A DNA stretch of 18,537 nucleotides from DATCKG01 sp036562385. GTDB taxonomy: Bacteria; Bacillota; Sulfobacillia; Symbiobacteriales; Symbiobacteriaceae. Location of the stretch: positions 1 to 18,537 of the forward strand of contig DATCKG010000007.1 in assembly GCA_036562385.1 (NCBI GenBank), given 5' to 3'. The translations under genes and the position numbers were made by a program. Under the pieces are notes generated by a model. The model did not search any database. It saw only the letters and a list, made by a program, of their open reading frames with translations, and was not told where the DNA came from. This document shows positions 12,793-18,537 of the stretch, piece after piece. Position 1 is the stretch's first letter, and the number at the start of each line of letters is the position of its first letter.

Positions 12793-14619
12793 TTGCAAGT
12801 GGTGGGTCTGACCAACGAACAGGAAGTGATTGTGGTCGATCACGTGCGCCCCTTCCGGATCAACGAGTACCTGACCATCGATGACGAATCCCTGGGCTAT
12901 CCCCAGGGGGAAGTGGTGGAGACCCAGTCGTACAATCGTTTTCTGGACTTCAATCCGGACAAGGGCATCATCGGGCCCGAAGTCTTTCAGGCGCTGACCG
13001 CCTCCACCTCCTACGACATCGCCCGGCACAACATCCACATCGCCAAGCTGCGGCTCCTGGAGCGGACGCCGGTGCCGATCCGCCCGGGCACGCCGGTGCG
13101 GGAGCCCACCTTCGAGGAGGTTCGCCACCTCCTGGTGAAGGGGGATCCGGACACCGGCCTGGTGCTGGGGACCATCCACGCCACCGACAATCTGACGCGG
13201 GACATGCCCCCGCACCTGCAGAACCGGGTGCGGCTTCTGGTGGATGGGCGGGTCTTGGATCAGGGCGGGGTTCCCTTCATTTTTGATCCGCGCACGATGC
13301 AGCAGTATCCGCACATCGGCATTTTCGGCGGTTCCGGCTCCGGAAAATCCTTTGGCCTCCGGGTTTTCCTGGAAGAATTGATGAAATTGCGGATCCCCAC
13401 GCTGGTGCTGGATCCGCATTACGAGATGAGCTTCAGCGAGGTGCCGCCCAACTGCCCGCCGGGGTACCGGGATATCCGCTTTGAAGAGCGGTACCAGCTT
13501 TTTCAGGTGGGGCAGGACGTCGGGGTGGACTTTGCCCGCCTCAGCACCCGGGATCTGATCGCCCTTCTGAACGCCTCCGCCGGACTTTCCGAGGGGATGA
13601 CCAACGCTGTGGAGATGCTCCACCGCCCCAACGATTCCTACATCACCTTCTCCTCCCGGCTGGAGCAGTTGATCGCTGCGCTGGAAAGCGGCGACCGGCA
13701 CGGGGAGATCGCGGGTGTCCCCGCGGAGGCCAGGTCCATTCCCCTTTCCAGTCTCAAGGGCATTCAGTGGCGGCTCAGCCGGCTGTACCGGGCCGGGCTC
13801 TTTACCCGGGACATCAAGCCCATCGAGAATGCGCTGCGGGCCGGTCAGCTCGCGGTGGTGCAGGGTCCCATCTGGATGCTGAACGTCTTTGCCGCCTACG
13901 TCACCGGCACGTTTTACCGGCAGCGGAGAGAATATAAGGATGCGCAGTTCCGGCGGGAGACGGCACCGTATTTTCCGCCCTTCATCCTGGCCACCGACGA
14001 GGCCCACAACTTCGCTCCCAAGGCCTTTGACGCGCCGGCCAAGTCCATCATCAAGGAGATCGCTCAGGAGGGGCGCAAGTACGGGGTCTTTCTGATCCTG
14101 GCCACGCAGCGCCCGGCGCTTTTGGATGAGACGGTGACGGCGCAGCTCAATACCAAATGTGTCTTTCGGACGGTGCGGGCTTCGGACATCGAGACCATTC
14201 GGGAGGAGACGGACCTTACCCAGGAGGAGGCCCGGCGCCTGCCGTACCTCCGGTCCGGCGACACCTTCATCTCCAGCGCGATCTTCGGGCGGACCGTGCC
14301 GGTGCGCATCCGCATGGCCAAGACCAGCAGCCCCCATGCCGAAAACCCCTTCGACGAACTGCAGCACCAGACGCAGGATACGGTCAGCGGATTCTGGCAG
14401 GTCATCGAGCCGATTCTGGAGCAGTACGGCGTGATCAACGAGGCCCAGTTGATCGATGTGGCCCGGGATCTGGCCCGGGCCGGGGAATCCTATACGGTGG
14501 AAGCCCTGCGCCAGGGGCTGGAGCGGCTGGTGGAGGAGGGGCTCGTGACGAAGGAGACCTTCCTGGGAATGTCGCAGTACCGGAAAGCGCCGGCAAATCC
14601 TTCGGGTGGCAGAACTTGA
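12793..14619 (+). CDS. herA: HerA-like DNA translocase (DUF87 ATPase)
   Basis: A 608-residue FtsK/HerA-superfamily ATPase. The N-terminal ~165 residues include the beta-rich HAS-barrel-type region (EVIVVDHVRPFRINEYLTID). The motor has Walker A GGSGSGKS (179-186), Walker B PFILATDEAHNF (~396-408), a sensor-like LILATQRPALLDETV, and LNTKCVFRTVRASDIETIRE near the ring interface. Residues ~520-600 form a C-terminal helical, winged-helix-like domain (YGVINEAQLIDVARDLARAG, LVEEGLVTKETF). The usual partner is NurA, encoded just upstream. Start TTG 12793 follows GGGAGG with 8-nt spacing. The TGA stop lies inside the -35 box of the metG promoter. HerA also occurs in phage-defence pairs, but the NurA neighbour points to DNA repair. 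Confidence 0.93.
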   Translation: MQVVGLTNEQEVIVVDHVRPFRINEYLTIDDESLGYPQGEVVETQSYNRFLDFNPDKGIIGPEVFQALTASTSYDIARHNIHIAKLRLLERTPVPIRPGTPVREPTFEEVRHLLVKGDPDTGLVLGTIHATDNLTRDMPPHLQNRVRLLVDGRVLDQGGVPFIFDPRTMQQYPHIGIFGGSGSGKSFGLRVFLEELMKLRIPTLVLDPHYEMSFSEVPPNCPPGYRDIRFEERYQLFQVGQDVGVDFARLSTRDLIALLNASAGLSEGMTNAVEMLHRPNDSYITFSSRLEQLIAALESGDRHGEIAGVPAEARSIPLSSLKGIQWRLSRLYRAGLFTRDIKPIENALRAGQLAVVQGPIWMLNVFAAYVTGTFYRQRREYKDAQFRRETAPYFPPFILATDEAHNFAPKAFDAPAKSIIKEIAQEGRKYGVFLILATQRPALLDETVTAQLNTKCVFRTVRASDIETIREETDLTQEEARRLPYLRSGDTFISSAIFGRTVPVRIRMAKTSSPHAENPFDELQHQTQDTVSGFWQVIEPILEQYGVINEAQLIDVARDLARAGESYTVEALRQGLERLVEEGLVTKETFLGMSQYRKAPANPSGGRT

Positions 14620-14643
14620 CGGTCCCGTTTTGGTCAATATACT
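14616..14643 (+). promoter_or_regulatory. Sigma-A promoter of the metG T-box transcript
   Basis: TTGACG (14616-14621) and TATACT (14638-14643) are 16 nt apart, each matching consensus at five of six bases. The predicted start near 14650 falls directly before the T-box Stem I. The -35 overlaps the last codons and stop of herA. Confidence 0.85.
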
Positions 14644-14650
14644 CTTGTAG

Positions 14651-14930
14651 AAAAGGCGATGAAGGAGAGGGAGTACGGCCTGAAACCACCATCCAGAGAG
14701 CCGGGGCAGGTGGAAGCCGGCGGTGGGTCTGACGGCCGGAACATGGCTCCGGAGCCGCAGGTCGAAGGCCCTTGAGGGCTGTGTAGGCCGAGCCGGCAGG
14801 TCCCCGTTACCGGACCGGGGTATAGGCGCTGAGCCCGTACCTGGCGAGGTGCGCCTCGCGAGGGGCGCACGAATTAGGGTGGTACCACGAGGAAAAACCT
14901 CGTCCCTGAGCGGGACGGGGTATTGCTTTT
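14651..14930 (+). promoter_or_regulatory. T-box riboswitch, methionine specifier (AUG)
   Basis: A tRNA-sensing leader that lets metG be transcribed when uncharged tRNA-Met accumulates. The T-box core AATTAGGGTGGTACCACG is at 14872-14889. Stem I is visible: GGAG...AGTA at 14664-14675, then CGGCC (14676-14680) pairing with GGCCG (14734-14738), so the specifier loop 3' side reads GAACATGG and the specifier triplet is ATG at 14743-14745, i.e. Met. The antiterminator is AGGG (14876-14879), bulge TGGTACC, ACGAGG (14887-14892), loop AAAAA, CCTCGT (14898-14903) and CCCT (14904-14907). This competes with the terminator that starts at 14898. Specifier and downstream gene agree. Confidence 0.96.
14898..14930 (+). 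terminator. T-box conditional terminator
   Basis: CGTCCC (14901-14906) pairs with GGGACG (14912-14917), extended by CC with GG across one bulged base, loop TGAGC, then TATTGCTTTT. Its left arm is shared with the antiterminator helix, which makes the two structures mutually exclusive. Located 36 nt before the metG start. Confidence 0.88.
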
Positions 14931-14966
14931 ATCTGGCCCCCACACACCGGAAGGAGGAAAGGTCGG

Positions 14967-16928
14967 ATGACAAAGTTTTACATCACCACTCCAATCTACT
15001 ACCCCAGCGACAAGCTCCATATCGGCCATTCTTACACCACCGTGGCTGCCGACGCCCTGGCCCGCTATCACCGCCGCCGGGGACATGAGACCTGGTTTTT
15101 GACCGGCACCGACGAGCACGGTCAGAAGATCGAGCGGGCAGCCGCCGCTGCCGGCAAGTCGCCCAAGGAGTTCGTCGATGAGATCGTCGACTGGATCAAG
15201 TCTCTCTGGAAGGCCCTGCACATCAGTTATGATGATTTCATTCGTACCACGGATCCGCGGCACCAGGAGGCGGTCCAGAAGATTTTCCGGCGCCTTTACG
15301 AGCAGGGCGACATCTACAAGTCTTCGTACGAGGGCTGGTACTGCACGCCGTGTGAGACGTTCTGGCTGGAGGGTAAGCTGGCGGAGGGCAGGCGGTGTCC
15401 GGACTGCGGGCGGCCGGTGGAGTGGACCCGGGAGGAGAGCTACTTCTTCCGCCTGTCCAAGTATGCGGACCGGCTGCTGAAGCACATCGAGGAGCATCCG
15501 GAGTTTATCCAGCCCGTATCCCGGCGCAACGAGATGATCTCCTTCATCAAGCAGGGGCTGGAGGACCTGTGCGTTTCCCGGGCCAGCGTCAAGTGGGGCA
15601 TTCCGGTGCCTGTGGATGAGAACCAGGTGATCTACGTGTGGCTGGACGCCCTGTCCAACTACATCACGGCCCTGGGCTGGGGGACGGATCATGACGAACT
15701 GTACCGGAAGTTCTGGCCCGCGGACGTGCATCTGGTGGGCAAGGAGATCGTCCGGTTCCATGCCATCATCTGGCCGTGCATCCTGATGGCTCTGGGGGAG
15801 CCTCTGCCAAAGAAGGTGTTCGGCCACGGCTGGCTGCTGTTCGGCTCCAACGCCGAGAAGATGAGCAAGTCCAAGGGCAATGTGGTGGATCCGTTCTACC
15901 TGATCAACCAGTACGGCCTGGACGCGGTTCGCTACTACCTGTTGCGGGAGGTCCCCTTCGGCATGGACGGCAGCTACACGGAGGAGGCCTTTATCGCCCG
16001 CACCAATGCGGACCTCGCCAATGACCTGGGCAACCTGCTCTCCCGGACCACCCAGATGATCAACAAGTTTGCGGGCGGGAAGGTCCCGGCTCCGGTGGCG
16101 TCGGAGGATGACGGCATCCTCGCCTCCCTGGCCGCGCAAGTGGTACAGGAGTACCAGGACGCCTTTGACAACCTGGAGATCAGCACCGCGGTGGCGGTCA
16201 TCTGGAAACTGGTGGGGCGGGCCAACAAGTACATCGATGAGCAGGCGCCCTGGGCCCTGGCCAAGGATCCCGCCAAGGCGGACAAGCTGGCCACGGTTCT
16301 GTACAACCTGGCGGAAGCCCTGCGGCTCATCGCGGTGCTGCTGACGCCGGTGCTGATTCACACGCCGGAGCGCATCTGGGAGCAGCTGGGGCTGGATCCG
16401 CAGGGGGTCCGGACCGAACCGTGGGAGACCGCAGTGACGTGGGGCCGGCTGCAGCCTGGCGTGACGATTCGCCGGGGAGCGCCGCTCTTCCCGCGGATTG
16501 AGGTGCGCAAGGAGAAGGAGGCTCAGGCCGGGCAGGAGCAGGAGGGCCAGGCCGCGGCGGCAGCCGGCGGGCAGGCCGCGGATGCGCCGGAGGGCGTAGC
16601 CCTGATCGATTACGAGGATTTTGCGAAGGTGGATCTCAGGGTAGCCACCATCGTGGCAGCGGAGCGGGTCCCCAAGGCGGATAAGCTCCTGAAGCTGGAG
16701 CTGGAGGTCGGGGACGAGCGGCGGCAGATCGTTTCGGGGATCGCGCAGCATTACCAGCCGGAGGATCTGATCGGCAAGCGGATCATCCTGGTGGCCAACC
16801 TGAAACCCAAGAAACTGCGGGGTATTGAGTCCTACGGGATGCTGCTGGCCGCCACGGCACCGGACGGCACTCTCAGCCTGGTGACGGTGGATAAGGCGGA
16901 TTTCCCGTCCGGCGCCCGGGTGAAGTAG
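14967..16928 (+). CDS. metG: Methionyl-tRNA synthetase
   Basis: A cytosolic class I aminoacyl-tRNA synthetase charging tRNA-Met. The 653-residue protein has HIGH (18-21), one four-cysteine zinc knuckle (C126, C129, C144, C147), KMSKS (298-302), an anticodon-binding helical domain, then a glutamine/alanine/glycine-rich linker (~508-547) and a C-terminal tRNA-binding/dimerisation domain (DYEDFAKVDLRVATI onwards, ~548-653) of the EMAP-II/Trbp111 type. One zinc knuckle and a C-terminal domain match the Bacillus MetS type. ATG 14967 follows GGAAGGAGGAAAGG. Expression is controlled by the upstream Met T-box. The hairpin after the gene and the short gap suggest co-transcription with tatD. Confidence 0.97.
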   Translation: MTKFYITTPIYYPSDKLHIGHSYTTVAADALARYHRRRGHETWFLTGTDEHGQKIERAAAAAGKSPKEFVDEIVDWIKSLWKALHISYDDFIRTTDPRHQEAVQKIFRRLYEQGDIYKSSYEGWYCTPCETFWLEGKLAEGRRCPDCGRPVEWTREESYFFRLSKYADRLLKHIEEHPEFIQPVSRRNEMISFIKQGLEDLCVSRASVKWGIPVPVDENQVIYVWLDALSNYITALGWGTDHDELYRKFWPADVHLVGKEIVRFHAIIWPCILMALGEPLPKKVFGHGWLLFGSNAEKMSKSKGNVVDPFYLINQYGLDAVRYYLLREVPFGMDGSYTEEAFIARTNADLANDLGNLLSRTTQMINKFAGGKVPAPVASEDDGILASLAAQVVQEYQDAFDNLEISTAVAVIWKLVGRANKYIDEQAPWALAKDPAKADKLATVLYNLAEALRLIAVLLTPVLIHTPERIWEQLGLDPQGVRTEPWETAVTWGRLQPGVTIRRGAPLFPRIEVRKEKEAQAGQEQEGQAAAAAGGQAADAPEGVALIDYEDFAKVDLRVATIVAAERVPKADKLLKLELEVGDERRQIVSGIAQHYQPEDLIGKRIILVANLKPKKLRGIESYGMLLAATAPDGTLSLVTVDKADFPSGARVK

Positions 16929-16934
16929 TCGGAC

Positions 16935-16965
16935 CCTCCCCGGCCGCCCGGTGCGGCCGGGGAGG
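16935..16965 (+). other. GC-rich hairpin in the metG-tatD gap
   Basis: A perfect 13-bp inverted repeat, CCTCCCCGGCCGC (16935-16947) and GCGGCCGGGGAGG (16953-16965), with loop CCGGT, lies 7 nt after the metG stop. No U-run follows (ATCCGTACTG). It could slow polymerase, protect the 3' end of the metG mRNA or reduce tatD expression; it is not a canonical terminator. Confidence 0.7.
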
Positions 16966-16986
16966 ATCCGTACTGGGGGGTTGACC

Positions 16987-17775
16987 TTGTTCTTTAACAC
17001 CCATTCTCATGTGGATACCGGCAGGCAGTTTGCCGCGGATCGGGAGGAAGTGGTGGAGCGGGCCAGGGCCATGGGGGTCTCCCGCCTGATGGTGATCGGG
17101 TTTCACAAGGCGGCGATTCCCGTGTCCCTGGAATTTGCCCACCGGTATGACTGGGTGTACGCGGCGGTAGGCATTCATCCCACCGAGTCGGCGGAGTGGG
17201 GGGAAGAGGTCGAGGCCCTGGTGCGTCAGGCGGCGGCCGACCCCAAGGTCCGTGCCATCGGCGAGATTGGACTGGACTACTACTGGAAGGACCGGGCACC
17301 CTTTGATCTGCAGCGGGAGGTGTTCCGCCAGCAGATCCGCCTGGCCCGGGAACTCTCCCTTCCCATCGTGATTCACGACCGGGATGCCCATGAGGACGTG
17401 GTCCGCATCCTGGAGGAGGAGCATGCCGAGGAAGTGGGGGGCATCATGCACTGCTTTTCTGGTGATTGGGCCATGGCGGAGCGGTGCATGGCCATGGGGT
17501 TTTACCTCGGCATCGGCGGCACGGTGACGTACAAGAACAACGTCACCGGCCAGGAGGTGGCCCGGCGGGCGCCCTTGGACAGGCTGGTCCTGGAGACCGA
17601 TGATCCCTATCTGGCGCCGGTGCCGTTTCGCGGGAAGCGGAACGAGCCGGGCTACGTCCGGTACGTCGCGGAGTTCCTGGCGCAGCTAAGGGGCATCAGC
17701 CTGGAGGAGGTAGCCGCGGCTACCTACCAAAATGCGCTGCGGGTTCTGCGCCTGACGGATGCGGAACAGCCGTAG
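16987..17775 (+). CDS. tatD: TatD family metal-dependent DNase
   Basis: A 262-residue TIM-barrel amidohydrolase-like nuclease (YabD type). Metal-binding residues are visible in order: NTHSHVD (H6, H8), GEIGLDYYW (E93), IVIHDRD (H130), GIMHCFSGD (H155) and LETDDPYLAP (D205). TatD proteins are 3'-5' exonucleases linked to DNA repair and debris clearance; exact role here unknown. The start is TTG 16987, since a run of six G (16975-16980) sits 6 nt upstream and the protein then begins MFFNTHSHVD. The frame is open back to 16951, but that part is inside the metG hairpin. Residue 4 is N where D is usual (DTHxH). The gene follows metG as in Bacillus. Confidence 0.95.
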   Translation: MFFNTHSHVDTGRQFAADREEVVERARAMGVSRLMVIGFHKAAIPVSLEFAHRYDWVYAAVGIHPTESAEWGEEVEALVRQAAADPKVRAIGEIGLDYYWKDRAPFDLQREVFRQQIRLARELSLPIVIHDRDAHEDVVRILEEEHAEEVGGIMHCFSGDWAMAERCMAMGFYLGIGGTVTYKNNVTGQEVARRAPLDRLVLETDDPYLAPVPFRGKRNEPGYVRYVAEFLAQLRGISLEEVAAATYQNALRVLRLTDAEQP

Positions 17776-17778
17776 CAC

Positions 17779-17854
17779 CGCACCCGGAAGCTGGTCTTGT
17801 AGCGGACGCGGAGCAGCAGGTCGCGGCCTTTGGCCGCACCTGCCTCCGGGTGCG
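17779..17854 (+). other. Nested hairpin after tatD
   Basis: An outer repeat, CGCACCCGGA (17779-17788) with TCCGGGTGCG (17845-17854), encloses an inner hairpin GCAGGT-C-GCGGCC (17816-17828) with GGCCGCACCTGC (17832-17843) and loop TTT. The following bases are AAAGAATGTG, not a U-run. It begins 4 nt after the tatD stop, so it may end or stabilise that transcript and insulate the rRNA promoters. Confidence 0.65.
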
Positions 17855-17885
17855 AAAGAATGTGCACGACAGGCGGCCAGAAAGC

Positions 17886-17914
17886 TTGACGGAACGGGCA
17901 AAGGATGATAAAGT
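17886..17914 (+). promoter_or_regulatory. rRNA operon promoter P1
   Basis: TTGACG (17886-17891), 17-nt spacer, then TAAAGT (17909-17914) preceded by TGA, giving the extended -10 form TGNTAAAGT. The weak -10 is offset by the extended element and the near-consensus -35. Confidence 0.75.
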
Positions 17915-17922
17915 ATCAACTC

Positions 17923-17954
17923 GCCGGTGCCTTACTAATTGCGGCCGCACCGGC
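17923..17954 (+). other. Hairpin between the tandem rRNA promoters
   Basis: GCCGGTGC (17923-17930) and GCACCGGC (17947-17954) form an 8-bp stem at the very start of the transcript from P1. No U-run follows. It could act on P1 transcripts only. Confidence 0.5.
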
Positions 17955-17994
17955 AGCCGAAAGGCGAAGCACGGCACAACCGGAAATTGGACGG

Positions 17995-18023
17995 TTGACG
18001 CCGAGGCGTAAACCTGATAAGCT
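17995..18023 (+). promoter_or_regulatory. rRNA operon promoter P2
   Basis: TTGACG (17995-18000), 17-nt spacer, then TAAGCT (18018-18023) preceded by TGA. This repeats the P1 design 109 nt downstream. The predicted start is near 18030, about 105 nt before 16S. Confidence 0.72.
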
Positions 18024-18030
18024 ATAGAAG

Positions 18031-18134
18031 CTGTCGCTGTTAGATGGCGGCAGGCCTGGAACCTTGAAAACTGGATCGTGGAAGCGCTTGCGGAAGCGAG
18101 CCGTACTGGATGAGGAAGAGCCGTATCAAACTTT
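18031..18134 (+). promoter_or_regulatory. 16S rRNA leader with boxA-like element
   Basis: The transcribed leader contains ACCTTGAAAACTGGAT (18061-18076), similar to the CTTTGAAAACT leader/spacer motif of Firmicute rRNA operons that acts in Nus-dependent antitermination. It is followed by GGAAGCGCTTGCGGAAGCG, likely part of the long 16S processing stem whose partner lies outside the window. Confidence 0.5.

Positions 18135-18537
<403 letters not shown>

Noticed and set aside
11791..14619. nurA-herA as an anti-phage defence island
   Set aside because: HerA occurs in defence pairs with SIR2 or DUF4297-type partners, but here the partner is NurA and the surroundings are housekeeping genes with no other defence, integrase or transposase genes. 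A repair role is simpler.
12772..14637. Long minus-strand open frame opposite herA
   Set aside because: Mirror of the HerA coding sequence, low-complexity composition, no domain, no ribosome binding site or promoter.
14874..17000. Long minus-strand open frame opposite metG
   Set aside because: Antisense to methionyl-tRNA synthetase and its T-box; composition typical of a GC-rich shadow frame.

Overview
The window is about 18.5 kb of GC-rich DNA lying between two ribosomal RNA operons on the + strand: the 3' end of a 23S gene plus 5S at the left edge, and the promoters, leader and 5' end of a 16S gene at the right edge. The gene content is that of a GC-rich Firmicute: AbrB, DarA/YaaQ, RicT/YaaT, DnaD and DnaI-type proteins, and a Met T-box riboswitch. 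The high GC, frequent GTG/TTG starts, AGGTGA-type ribosome binding sites and a NurA-HerA pair fit a thermophilic member of the Symbiobacterium type. The genus is my inference and was not tested by a search.

Layout. (1) 1-291: 23S end, 5S and a strong terminator. (2) 290-3151, minus strand: a compact stress-regulator operon resembling the Bacillus sigY-yxlCDEFG operon, but with the ABC transporter genes first, then the ECF sigma factor, then two small membrane proteins (anti-sigma candidates). Three gene junctions overlap by exactly 8 nt, and a likely ECF-type promoter (TGAACT-N16-CGTC) sits just in front of the operon. (3) 3409-5410: a DnaD-like protein overlapping a DnaC/DnaI-type helicase loader. 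(4) 5423-11239: a cluster close to the Bacillus yaaO-tmk-yaaQ-holB-yaaT-yabC order: PLP decarboxylase, tmk, darA, holB, ricT, rsmI. The yaaR, yabA, yabB and yazA genes found in the Bacillus cluster are absent. (5) abrB on the minus strand with its own terminator, then an AT-rich intergenic region. (6) nurA-herA, a DNA end-processing nuclease and translocase pair best known from archaea and some thermophilic bacteria, inserted between abrB and metG. (7) A sigma-A promoter and Met T-box driving metG, followed by tatD. (8) Two tandem extended -10 promoters, an rRNA leader and the start of 16S rRNA.

Most + strand genes serve replication, repair, translation and nucleotide supply, as is typical of the region near a chromosome origin, and they run with the flanking rRNA operons. 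The sigma operon runs against them and is the most accessory-looking part. No transposase, prophage, CRISPR array or tRNA gene was seen. I found no wholly new system. The best leads are the rearranged sigY-like operon with its promoter, and the nurA-herA insertion facing abrB.
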